Assembly (NCBI GenBank): GCA_002104895.1
Contig: MCFG01000427.1
Span: 1 to 54,815 of the forward strand
Reading direction: 5' to 3'
From: Anaeromyces robustus
Lineage: Eukaryota > Neocallimastigomycota > Neocallimastigomycetes > Neocallimastigales > Neocallimastigaceae
DNA: 54,815 nucleotides
Under the pieces are notes generated by a model. It was not told where the DNA came from, did not search any database, and was given only the letters and a program-made list of their open reading frames with translations. Made by a program: the position numbers and the translations under genes. This document shows, one piece after another, positions 13,139-29,268 of this stretch; the first letter of the stretch is position 1; the number at the start of each line of letters is the position of its first letter.

Positions 13139-13338
13139 TTATTTTATTTTATTTTATTTATTTTTTATTTTTTATTATATATTTTCCTTTTTTTTTTTTT
13201 TCTATATAATTAAATATAAATTAAAAAAAAAATAAAATAAAATAAAATAAAATATATCTATAATAATATAATAAAAAAAAATATATATATATATATAAAA
13301 GGAAAAATTATTTAATTATAAATAAAAGATGATTAAAT
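10134..13338. other. Long AT-rich spacer without recognised genes
   Basis: Contains many T and A runs, AAAT microsatellites (10536-10574, 11450-11484), an (ATA)n run at 11101-11158 and ATT runs at 13020-13137. A 39-bp tandem repeat lies at about 10358-10440, with CTGTCTGTACATTAT preceded by a T run; CTGTCTG starts at 10381 and 10420. No coding sequence or RNA gene recognised. Confidence 0.6.
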
Positions 13339-16300
13339 TTACTTTCTAAGAAGTTCATAAATAGTTTCTACGGTAGTTTCAGTAACATTGGAGAAATTAT
13401 TAAAACTAGTTTCATTATGACCGGAACCACTGGCATGTTCTTCAGTACCTGAAGCTTGAACTACTTGTAAAGCTTCTTGAAGTTTTTTCTTTTCTTCTTC
13501 TTCCTTCTTCTTTTTTTCAAGCTTCTTTCTTTCTTCTTCTTCCTTTTTCTTTTTTTTCTCTTCTTCTTCCTTCTTCTTTTTCTTTTCTTCTTCTTCCTTT
13601 TCCTTCTTTTTCTTTTCTTCTTCCTTTTCCTTTTCCTTCTTCTTTTTCTTTTCTTCTTCTTCCTTCTTCTTTTTTTCTTCTTCCTTTTCCTTTTCCTTCT
13701 TCTTTTTCTTTTCTTCTTCTTCCTTCTTCTTCTTCTTTTCTTCTTCTTCCTTTTCCTTCTTCTTTTTCTTTTCTTCTTCTTCCTTCTTCTTTTTCTTCTT
13801 TTCTTCTTCTTCCTTTTCCTTCTTCTTCTTATCATCTTCTTCTGTTGTTATAGTAGAAGTGACAACATGATAAGTTTTTCCAGTTTTATCATCAGTATAG
13901 TAATAATCTTCAGTCTTATTACCAGAAGAGGAAGCAGTATTATTATATTCAGTAGTTACAATTGTAGTTTTATTACTTTTGTTTTCTGGTTTAATATCAT
14001 TACTGGCATTAGTAGTAGTTTGATTATTAGTTTGTTTAGTGGTAGTTGTCTTGGTAATTTTCTTAATAACCTTTGGTCCATTCTTTTTTTCTTGTACAGG
14101 TTCAACAGTTGTAGTTTGAATGATTTTTTTTTCATGTTCAGATTCACTTTCACTACTGCTACTACTACTACTACTACTACTACTACTGCTACTACTGCTA
14201 CTGCTACTACTGTAGTGATGCTTTTTAGATAACTTTACATTTCTTTTTTTCTTACCATCAGAGGAAGAAGAAGAAGAAGATGATGATGAAGATGAAGATG
14301 AAGAGGATTCTACAACAACTCTAGTAACATATGGTCTTCTTTTAATATCACTATCAGAATCAGAGGAGGAGGATGAAGAGGAAGAAGAAGAAGAAGATGA
14401 TGATGATGATTTCTTCTTAATAATTTCAATTATTGGTTGTGGTGGTGGAAGTGAACGATGTTTTTTTGGAATAGATCTATGTTTTTTTAAATGTTTTTTT
14501 GGTGGTGGTGGAAGTGGAACAGAATAATGTCTTGTAAGATAATGATATTCATCATCAGAAGATAAAGAAGATGATGAGGATGAAGAAGATGTATAAACTA
14601 CTCTTCTAACTGGAGTATATAAATGTTGATGTGTTGATGGTAAAGAACGATGATGATGATGATGATGATGTGGAACAAGAATTGGATGAGAAGTAGCAGC
14701 AATTGCATCTAATTTTCTATGTTGTTCATGAAGTAAAACATCTTGATCTTCAATATGTTTTTCTTGTTCAGAACAAATTTTATTTAAATCAAGAATACGT
14801 TTTTCTTGTTTTCTAATATAACTTTCTAAATCCTTAATATGTTTATCTTGATCATGAATCTTACGATGTAAATCATCAATAATATCTTGTTGTTTATCAA
14901 TACAAATTTTTTGTTCATGGTTAATCTTATGAAGGTTCTTAATTTGATCATTTAATTTCTTAATTTCATCTAATTGTTTTTCATTAATTCTAATTTGACC
15001 ATTTAATTTATGACGAAGATCATCATAATCTTTATGAAGTTTCTTTAATTCATCCTTAAGAACACGAATTTCATGTTCTTTTCTGACAATATCATCAGCT
15101 TGATGATTTTTAACATTTTTAGCTTTAGAATACTTACCTTTAAGAACTTCAAGTTTCTTTTGAATTTCAAAAAGTTCACTTTCTTGATCTTTAATAGTAT
15201 CTTCATACCATTTTTTTAATTTATCAAATAATTCCTTTTCAATAAGACCATCTCTTTGTTTTTCATCTTGCATTTTAATTAAAGTATCAATAGCATTTCT
15301 AATACTTTCTGGATAAACAACATGTTTTGGTGGTTTAATAACATTAAGACTAAAAGAGGAAGAAATAAATTCTTCATCATCATCTTCAAAATCTAATAAA
15401 CTGTTTTTATGATGTAATGGTGGTGGTGGTGGTGGTGGATGATGATGATGATGATGATGAGATGATGATGGATAATGTGGTGGACGTGCTTTAGTAATAA
15501 GAGTAAGACTTGGATTACTAATAAGTGGAACTTTTTCTTCTTCATTAAGATTTAAATTTGGTGTTTCGGTGGCAACATTTAAAACTGGAATAGATTCAGA
15601 TTGAGGATTAATTACTGGAGTAGATTGATCTTCTGGTTTAAGAATTGGTGAAAGAATTTTATCATCCTCCTCTTCATCATTTTCATCATTTTCTGGTTTA
15701 TTATTATTATTGTTATTATTATTATTATTATTTTTTTTTCCTGTTTTTTTTATTTCTGGATTACTTTGTTCACCAATCTTAGAATTATTAACTGTACTAG
15801 TAAGAATTTTATCTTCTTCATTTTCTTCAGTTGGTGCAGTTGGAATCATTGATGGTTGTGATTGTTGTTGTTGTTGTTGTTGTTGTGATTGTAATTGTAA
15901 TTGTGGTTGTGGTCCAGCAGCTGGAGCAACTTGACCATAATAATATGGATAAGAGTAAGGATTCATATGAGTTGGTGGTGGTGGTGGATAATGATGATGC
16001 ATTGGAATAAATCCAGGAAGAGGAGGAGGAGCCATTGATGGATCCATACCCATACTTTCTTCCATAGTAGTAGAATTATAATTAATTGGTGGTGGTAAAA
16101 CTAAAAAGGAATTATTAATATCTCTATAATCTTCCTTTTTTCCATTTCCATTATCATTAAAAACAATTTTAGATCTTCTTTTAGTTAAAGGTTTTAATGA
16201 TTTACCAGATTTTTTTTGAGTAGATGGCTTTTTACTAAAAGAATTTTTAACTGGTGGTGGAACATATTTTCTAAATTCAACTTCACTATCACTACTTTCA

Positions 16301-16905
16301 GCAGCATCATAAGCTTCACGAGTTGGATATTTCATGTAAGATGGTTGTTCTTCAATAGAAATACTACGACGTTTTGGAGCTTTTGGAATTGGAATTTCTA
16401 CTTTTTCTTCTTCTTCTTCTTCTTCATCTTCATCAGTATCCATATCTCTAATACTTTTTCCATTCTTAAGATTTTTTAATTTTTGAGAAACAGCATCAGC
16501 AAATTTTTGTTTTTCTTCTAAAGCGTTTAATTCATCATCAGTAGAATCATCATCACGAAAAGCAAATCTTGGTTTAATAGTGTTAGTGGTTTCAGTAACG
16601 GCTGGATTAAATTGAACAACAAAAGAAGAATGTTTAGAAGTTGGAACAGAATCCTTTGACTTGAGAATACTATTTAAAAGTTTACCATTACTTTCATCTT
16701 CAGAAGAATCAGAATCAACTATTGTATTACCAGAGGATATACTTTCGTTTATTTTTTCTTCTTCAACTGGTGGAACTTTAATTTCAGCAGAAGAAAGATT
16801 GATTTTCTTTTTGTCATCCTTAGACTCTGGTTTGCAGAGAGGATAGAGTAATTCATCGAAAATTTGAGTGTCGGTGTAATATTCAGAATATTTGTCAGAT
16901 ATCAT
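13339..16905 (-). CDS. 1188-aa coiled-coil, Ser-rich, E/K-rich low-complexity protein
   Basis: Single open frame. The start at 16905 (MISDKYSEYYTDTQ) is the first Met after an AT-rich leader. Regions in order: acidic/Ser-rich N-terminus with a DEDEEEEEEE tract; Pro-rich patches; Gln tract; Asn tract; His/Pro tract (about residue 490); a long coiled coil at about 528-735 built of I/L/K/D/E/Q/H heptads; HHHHHHH; Pro-rich basic segments; three long Ser tracts (about 830-920) followed by acidic SDSDSD or ESESE; and a strictly E/K stretch at about 1024-1142 of alternating E4/K5 blocks, the pattern of single-alpha-helix rods. No signal peptide or membrane segment. Function unknown; the architecture suggests a scaffold or a condensate-type nuclear or cytoskeletal protein, which is inference. 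Confidence 0.85.
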   Translation of the reverse strand: MISDKYSEYYTDTQIFDELLYPLCKPESKDDKKKINLSSAEIKVPPVEEEKINESISSGNTIVDSDSSEDESNGKLLNSILKSKDSVPTSKHSSFVVQFNPAVTETTNTIKPRFAFRDDDSTDDELNALEEKQKFADAVSQKLKNLKNGKSIRDMDTDEDEEEEEEEKVEIPIPKAPKRRSISIEEQPSYMKYPTREAYDAAESSDSEVEFRKYVPPPVKNSFSKKPSTQKKSGKSLKPLTKRRSKIVFNDNGNGKKEDYRDINNSFLVLPPPINYNSTTMEESMGMDPSMAPPPLPGFIPMHHHYPPPPPTHMNPYSYPYYYGQVAPAAGPQPQLQLQSQQQQQQQQSQPSMIPTAPTEENEEDKILTSTVNNSKIGEQSNPEIKKTGKKNNNNNNNNNNNKPENDENDEEEDDKILSPILKPEDQSTPVINPQSESIPVLNVATETPNLNLNEEEKVPLISNPSLTLITKARPPHYPSSSHHHHHHHPPPPPPPLHHKNSLLDFEDDDEEFISSSFSLNVIKPPKHVVYPESIRNAIDTLIKMQDEKQRDGLIEKELFDKLKKWYEDTIKDQESELFEIQKKLEVLKGKYSKAKNVKNHQADDIVRKEHEIRVLKDELKKLHKDYDDLRHKLNGQIRINEKQLDEIKKLNDQIKNLHKINHEQKICIDKQQDIIDDLHRKIHDQDKHIKDLESYIRKQEKRILDLNKICSEQEKHIEDQDVLLHEQHRKLDAIAATSHPILVPHHHHHHHRSLPSTHQHLYTPVRRVVYTSSSSSSSSLSSDDEYHYLTRHYSVPLPPPPKKHLKKHRSIPKKHRSLPPPQPIIEIIKKKSSSSSSSSSSSSSSSSDSDSDIKRRPYVTRVVVESSSSSSSSSSSSSSSSDGKKKRNVKLSKKHHYSSSSSSSSSSSSSSSSSSSSESESEHEKKIIQTTTVEPVQEKKNGPKVIKKITKTTTTKQTNNQTTTNASNDIKPENKSNKTTIVTTEYNNTASSSGNKTEDYYYTDDKTGKTYHVVTSTITTEEDDKKKKEKEEEEKKKKKKEEEEKKKKKEKEEEEKKKKKEEEEKKKKKEKEKEEEKKKKEEEEKKKKKEKEKEEEKKKKEKEEEEKKKKKEEEEKKKKKEEEERKKLEKKKKEEEEKKKLQEALQVVQASGTEEHASGSGHNETSFNNFSNVTETTVETIYELLRK

Positions 16906-21678
<4,773 letters not shown>

Positions 21679-22401
21679 TTATAATTTCAAAAATTTTAAT
21701 TGAGTTAATTTACGTATTTGTTGTTGAAGTTCACGATTTTTTTTCATATATTTTGAATTTATTTCTTTATAATAATCTAATTCCTTTTTTTGTTTTTTTG
21801 TTTTTTCATGTTCTAAGGAAAGTTTAAGTCGAAGTTCTGCACTTTGACGACGTTTTAATTCTAATTCATCAGTAAGTTGACGTTGAATGGCTTTGGTTTC
21901 TTCTAATTTTGCTTTTTGATGATTAAGTTTTTTTAATAATCGATCAGCTTCTAATCGTTTTTCATTTAAACGATGAGTTGTTTGATTAATAATTTCTTGT
22001 TGAAGTTGAGATTTTTCCTTTTTATCATTAGCAACAAATTGTAAAATTACGTTTTCTGTATTTGAATCCGTAGAATTAGTATTAGTAGAATCCGTAAAAG
22101 AAGATTCTTCATTATTTATAGTTGAAATGTTTGCTTTTGATAAAGGTGATATTTTATTATTTATATTTGATAATTCTTGTTCTTCCAAAATATTCATTCG
22201 ATTTGGTTGCTTCACTTGATTTTCTTGACTTTTTTGATCTTCTTTCTCTTTTTTTTCTTCTATATTATTTTTTACCTTTCCTTTTCCTTTTTCTATTACC
22301 TCTTTATTATTAATTTTTCCTATTAGTATCACTTCTTTTTCTATTTTTCCTTTTTCATTATCATATTCAATTTCAATTTTTATTTCATTTTTATTACTCT
22401 C

Positions 22402-22452
<51 letters not shown>

Positions 22453-22946
22453 TTCATTTTCATTTTCATTTTCATTTTTATTTTCATTTTTACTTTCATT
22501 TTCATTTTCATTTTCATTTTCATTTTTACTTTCATTTTCATTCTTATCTTCACTTTTATTTTTAGTATTATTATCAGTTTCAGTTTCATCTCGATTATCA
22601 TTTTCATTATCATTTTCATTATCATTTTCATTATCATTTTCATTATTATTATTATTTTCATTATTATTGTCATAATTATTATGATTATTATCATTTTCAT
22701 TAATATTGTTATTACTATCAATGCTACAATGATTATCATAACAACTGCTTTCATAATCACTACTTTCACCAATTATAAACGACTCAGTTTCAGGTTCCAT
22801 AAAATGAAATGATGAACCAAAGTCGTTTATGTGGATATGTGCGTTAGCAGGAACAAAGGATAAAAATGAATTATTATCATTTTTATCATTATCATTATCA
22901 TTATCATTTTTATTGTTCTTATTATAATTATTACTATTGTTATTGC

Positions 22947-23008
<62 letters not shown>

Positions 23009-23429
23009 GAATTCTTTGTAATATTCAAGTTTGTAAAAATATTTAAATCAATATTAACATTATCTACTTCAAGACTTTTTGACCTTCTTAAAACATTTGA
23101 TTTAGCCAATGATTTTTCATTGGCTAAATCATTTGTATTACATAAAGTAACATCTCCTATTTCATTATCATTTTCAATATCGTTATCTAAATTAATGTCT
23201 TTTAAAATCATAATATTTCCTTTATGAAGTATTGGAGATAAAGGTAAAGAAGATAATCCTTCATTCTGGTTTGAAGTTGGAGTTGGAGATCTTAAACCCA
23301 ATCTATTATGACTATTATAAGGCATAATAGAGGAATCATTACAAACCGTTAAATTATCATCGATATCATTATGGAAAATCTTATCAAAGTGTGAATGTAT
23401 TATTTTATTATTGTTATTATTGTTATTAC

Positions 23430-23474
<45 letters not shown>

Positions 23475-23712
23475 ATGTTGATAATAATATATTATTTTTG
23501 AACAAGTCTATTTTATCATTACCTATATAATAGGTTTTTGAATTTAGAGAATTTGTCGAACTTGAAACATCAGATAATAAAGCTGACTCGATTTCTTGAG
23601 AAAGTCCAAGTTTATTAATAAGGATTTTTCGTTTTATACTTGTATTATTAAAAGGAATAGAAAACCGGGTTTCTTGATATAAATTTTTTAAATTTTTTTT
23701 ATAATTATTCAT
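21679..23712 (-). CDS. 677-aa Asn-rich protein with a C-terminal YYKEI coiled coil
   Basis: Single frame starting MNNYKKNLKNLYQETRFS. The first 550 residues are low complexity: three long Asn tracts, ND/NEN/NESK repeats and acidic patches, with short ordered islands such as SLPLSPILHKG and SFVPANAHIHINDF. The last ~120 residues (about 556-677) form a continuous charged coiled coil ending in YYKEINSKYMKKNRELQ then QQIRKLTQLK. That end is clearly related to the end of the 1825-aa protein encoded at 34305-39983 (YYKEIHNMYMEENQRLQ). No enzyme domain, signal peptide or membrane segment. Function unknown; the coiled coil is probably the conserved functional part, used for self-association or for binding a partner. 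Confidence 0.82.
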
Positions 23713-24617
23713 TATTTTATTATTTCTATTCTTATTATAAATAAATGAGAAGGTTTTTTTTATGTATTATATGTATTATGTATGTATTATATTTATATTA
23801 AATTTCTATTTTTTTTTCTTGAATTAATATTTATTTATTATTATTTAATACATTTAAATATTTATTATATTCCTTCCTTTATTGATATTTTAATAATAAA
23901 AATGTTGTTAAAATATTATGGTATAACTTTTATTAGAATTCTTGTTTTATTTGTCAATAAGAGTTTTTTTTTATCATATTAAAAATTTTCTAACAAAATG
24001 CTAATTGATATAATATCTCATTTATTAATTTATATATTTACTACAAAATACTGTTAATTTTTCATTGAGCCTTGTCTTTTTTTTTTTTTTAAAAAAAAAA
24101 ATAAAAAAATGAAAATAGAATTAAAAGAAAAAAAACTCTTTAAAATACAAATTCAAAATTAATTATTTGAATTAATAATTCAAATAATTTAAATAATAAA
24201 AGAAAAAATTAAATTTTGAAATTTAATATTGTTTTTTTTTTTATTTAAAAAAAAATTCAAAAAAATTGAAGATTAAAAAATTGAAAAAAAAGGGTCAATA
24301 TCTATACTTATATACTCAATAAGTATCGATATTTATTTGTGTTTAAATAATAATATAATAATAACAATTATTTATGTATTTAAATAAGTTTTTATAAGTT
24401 TTTAAATTTTAAATTTAAAAAGCAATTATTTTTATTTTTACTTTTTATTCTTTTATATTGTATGTATTTATCTATTTAAAGAATTTATATAATTTTAAAA
24501 ATTCCCTTTTTTATACATATATCTTTTCATAATCAATATTATTAACTCTTATTTAACACACATAAAAATATCAAATATATCCAATATTTTATAATATATA
24601 TTAAATAATATAATCAT

Positions 24618-24661
<44 letters not shown>

Positions 24662-25549
24662 AAACTAATAATAATTATGTGTTTTTATTATTATTGTTAT
24701 TGATATTGTTATTATTATATTCTAAATTAATAAAATAAATAAAAGGATTTTTTTAATTTCTTTATTTTTTAATTATTATTATTTTATTTTTTTTTTTTTT
24801 AATAAATTTTAATAAAAAAATATTTTGATCCTTGGTAAAAATCAAATAAAATATAATAAAATAAAAAATTTATTTAATTATATATTTTATTTTTATTAAT
24901 TTTTTTCTTTTTTTAATATATTGCCATAAATAAAAATAATAAAAGGTATCATACATACATACAAACACATTAATGCATTCATTAAATATAACCTAAATTA
25001 TTTTTAAAATGAAAAATGAAAAATGAAAAATGAAAATAATTATAAAATAAAAATAAATTAAAAAAAAAAAAATTAACACACTTTTTTTTTTTTTTTTTTT
25101 TTAATTATTATTAAGATTATGATTATTTAATATAAGCATTATCTAAGAATAAATATGTATATGACAATGACAATTTTCTATAGTATATTATATATAAATT
25201 ATAAATCTTTACTATTTTAAAATTTTAAATATAGAAATTCTATACTAGTTTCAATAATTAATAATTCTTATATTTAATTTCATGGTTACACACAAGTTCT
25301 TTAATAATAATAATTATTTGAAGTAAAAGTAATATTATTATTTGGTTTATAAAAGGATAAAAAAAAATAATAATAATAAAAATTATTTAACTTATTATTA
25401 TTATACTAATTTAATTTTTATTTTTACTTATTCTTTTTTTTAAAAAAATATTTTTTATCAATTGAATAATATTTTAATTACATATTTAAAACTCTAATTC
25501 TAATATAGATAATAGTTTTTTTGTTTTATGCATATTTTTTATATGTTAT

Positions 25550-25563
25550 AGTATGGCCATACT
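25550..25563. repeat. Perfect 14-bp palindrome
   Basis: AGTATGGCCATACT reads the same on both strands and is a GC island in AT-rich DNA. It could be a dimeric protein-binding site; nothing else supports a role. Confidence 0.4.
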
Positions 25564-26780
25564 TTTTTTAATTTTTTTTTATATGTTATATTTATAAATG
25601 TATACATATATAAATTATTTTTTTTATATTATATATATTTTTATTTATTCGTTTATATATATATATATTCTTTTATTTTTGAAGTTAATGAAAAAAAAAA
25701 AAAAAAAAAAAAAGAAATATTTAGTGATAATTATTAACTTCATTTACTATTTTTATTATTGATGTATTATCAAAATTTTAATTTAATGATTAGATAGATG
25801 GTATTTATATATTTAGTTATAAATAATTTAATATATGTTTTATTTTATTAAATAAAGAGCTATTATTTAATAATTATTATTAATTATAATAAAGAATATT
25901 TTAAACTTTTAAATATTTAAAGATTTATTTTTATTAATAATTCTTATGTTATTTTCTAACCCTTTATTAAATAAAAAAAAAAGAAAAAATAAAATTACAA
26001 ACAAACAAAAAAATAAAGAAATAAAAAAAAAGAAAGGATAAAGAAAAAGAAATATAAATATGTAATTATTTAAAGCAAATTTAAAATTATTTATAAATAA
26101 AAAAACTTAAATAAATAATATATATATTATAATGATATAATGATATATATGTCATATTATATGAAAATTTATAAAAAAAAAAAAAAAAGTAAAACAATAA
26201 TAAATTCTCCATTTGAAAAAAAAAAAAAAAAAAAAAAAAAAAAACGAATAAAACAATAATAAATTCTCCATTTGAAAAAAAAAAGAATATTAATTTTTGT
26301 TTCAATAGAAATGTTTCAATAGAAAAAAGAACAAAAAATGCATATACAATGTAGTTTTAGTTTATATATATATATATATATATTAATAAAAATAAAATTA
26401 AATATAGAAATAAATGTTATATTGTATATATTGTATATATAATATAATATAATAAAAATAAAAAAGTTTTTTTTTATTATTATCCGTAATTTATATAAGA
26501 AAGAATTTATTTTATATAATTATTTTACTTTTTTTCTCATTATTAATAATATTAAAGTATTAATTATATATATTTTTAAACTTTTTAAAATGAACATTAA
26601 ATAAATAATAATAATAAGTAATAATAATAATAATCATAGATAATAAGTAATATAAAACACTCTATAACAATTTATTATGATTATATTAAAGATAGAAAAA
26701 AAAAAAAGGAGTTAAGAAAATTATATATAATAAATGAATATTTATGGAGTATTTTATTATTATTATTATTATTATTCTTA

Positions 26781-26827
<47 letters not shown>

Positions 26828-27529
26828 ATTAATTAATTATATATTATATATTATTGATTATTGATTATTATTAATTATTTGTAGTACTAAAATTTTCTTA
26901 TTTTTATTAGATCACTTTTATAGAATTTCAGGATTTAACAAAATACAATATAATAACTCTATAGAAAGAATTAATAACAATATAATAATAATAATAATAA
27001 TAATAATATTTATAATAATATTTATAATAATATTTATAATAATATCTATTATTATAATAATAATAAATATTTTGAAGGATATTGTTATTATTTACACTGA
27101 TCAAAACAGCGATCAATAAATCAATAAAATTGTGTTATTAACATCAATAATTTCAGGAGTATTTTTTTTTTTTTTTTTTTTTTTATATTATTCATTTTAA
27201 TTTAAAATGTAATATTATCTAATAGTTATTTTATATATTATATATTATTTGTCAAAAAATTAAATATAAAAAAAAATATTAAAAAATATTAAAAAATATT
27301 AAAAAATTAAAAAAATTTAAAAAAAAAAAAAATTAATTTATATATATTTATATATATTATTCAATTTGTGTATGATTAATATATTATCTAATATAATAGA
27401 ATATATAAAAGAAAAAATAATAAATAAATTATTATATAATTTTATTAAATATAAAATATAAAATATAAAATATTAATGGAAAATAATAAAAATAAAAAAG
27501 AAAAAAAACGATATAAAATAAAATTCTTA

Positions 27530-27676
27530 TTAATTAATTATTCTATAGGCTAAATAATTTAAATATATATGATAATTTAAACCTTTTATTATAGCATTAT
27601 TATATTCATTATAATATTTATCATAATTATTTATAATAAGTATTATTGTATTAAATTGATAAATACGAATCCACAT
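27530..27676 (-). other. Possible coding remnant or terminal exon
   Basis: A minus-strand frame reads MWIRIYQFNTIILIINNYDK and continues to LNYLAYRIIN before TAA at 27532-27530. The frame is open about 20 codons upstream of the Met. Trp, Arg and Gly are present, which is unusual for chance frames here, but no family is recognised and no partner exon was found. Confidence 0.2.
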
Positions 27677-28296
27677 AACACTTTTTTTAATCGTAAATGA
27701 AGATAAAAAAGAATTATAAGAGAAAAGTTTAAATAATATTGTTAAAGATTTAATTTATTGTCTCCCTAAAAAATTTTTTCAAACCCTTAATTTATTTATA
27801 TTAAAGTTTGATTAAAAAAGGTTTGTTTGTGTAACGTATAAAAACACTATAAACTTTATATTTTTGTATAATTTAAATATGATTATTACATCTTATTACA
27901 ACTCCACATATAATTAATATCATTTATATTCTATATAAAAATATAATTTTACATATAATTATCATTATAATCCATATATTATAAATATATTTTTTTATAA
28001 TCCACATATAATTTAATTAAATTAAATTATAATTTTATAAATTAATTAGCCTTTTTTTATTTTCGTTTTTTTCTTTTTTTTTTTTTTATTTTTATTACAA
28101 TTTATAATTTATAATTTATTAATTTATAATTTATAATTTAGAGTTTTTTTTTTATTTTCATTTTAATAGTTGTAACAATTTTTACAAATTTGCACACTAA
28201 ATATTTCTTTAATTCTTTATTTTTTTATTCATTTAATTACATATTATATTATTTATTTTTATATTTATTTATTCATTTAAATATTTTTATTTAATA

Positions 28297-28329
28297 TCCA
28301 CAATCCATGTGATGACACGTGAATGTGGG
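28297..28329. promoter_or_regulatory. GC-richer hairpin containing CACGTG
   Basis: TCCACAATCCATGTG pairs with CACGTGAATGTGGG around an ATGA loop. The stem has about 14 pairs, two of them G-T, with one mismatch and one bulge. It lies about 940 bp upstream of the nucleotidase start. The CACGTG at 28316-28321 is the E-box recognised by bHLH regulators such as Pho4 in yeasts. A regulatory role is only a suggestion. Confidence 0.3.
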
Positions 28330-29268
28330 TTATTCAAAAATTATTATTTTTAAAGTTTTGAATTTCTATACAATAATCTAAAAAAGTTACAAAAAAAAAA
28401 GAAAAAAAAGAAGAAAAAAAAAAGTAACAATTTGAACAAAATAAAATAGAAAAAACGTTAACATAAAATGTATAATAACAAAAAAAATAATGTATACTAT
28501 AATAATAAAAAATGTAAAATAAATAATAATACTATTACTAATAATACTATTTATAATAAATAATAATAAATAATAATAAATATTAAACATTTTTATAATA
28601 AGCAACTTGAAACTTATAAAAAAAAAAAAAAAAAATTAATAAAAAACAATAAAATTTTTTGTTATTTATTGTAGAAATTTAATAAAGTTGAATAACCCGT
28701 ATTTAATATTAAATTAGTATTATTTGATTTGCTGTAATCAAAAAAAAAAAAAAAAAAATTTTTAATTTAAAAAAAGATAACTACATATATAAATAGGGAT
28801 AAAAGTTCAAACATTTTTTTTTTTTTTTTTTTTTTAAAGTATAAAATTATAAATTTAAAAATTATAATTATAATTTTATATTGAAATTATTTTATTTTTT
28901 TCAAATAATAAAAAATAGTAAAAGTAAACATAAATAAAAGTATAATTTTAAAAAAAAGTTATTTTTTTTAAAAAAAATTTACTTTAAAAATATAAAATTA
29001 TAAAATAATAAATTGTAATTTTATATTAAATTAATTTTTTATTTAAAACAATAAATAAATATAAACAAAAAAAAATAAATAAATAAAATTAAAAAATCAA
29101 ATTATAAATTTATAAAATTATAAAATTATAAAATTATTTTAATATTATAATATTTAAAATATTTATTTTATAAAATACAAAAAATAAAAATAATAAAATA
29201 AAAATAGAAAAACAATAATATATAAATAGAATAAACTATATATATAAACAAATAATATTATTATCAAA

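Larger units (their letters stand above)
23713..29268. other. Long AT-rich spacer
   Basis: Mostly A/T runs and AAT/AAAT repeats. Notable items are listed separately: a 14-bp palindrome (25550-25563), a possible coding remnant (27530-27676) and a GC-richer hairpin (28297-28329). The promoter of the nucleotidase gene must lie near its 3' end, where TATA-like text (TATATAAATAGAATAAACTA) precedes the start by about 50 bp. Confidence 0.55.

Noticed and set aside
13477-14232. Plus-strand 251-codon frame rich in Phe/Leu/Thr
   Set aside because: It is the antisense shadow of the E/K and Ser tracts of the 1188-aa gene; poly-K/E codons read as poly-F/L on the other strand.
28316-28321. CACGTG as a Pho4-type site controlling the nucleotidase
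   Set aside because: It is far upstream and single, and another CACGTG occurs within the coding region at about 30401, so the word alone is not evidence.
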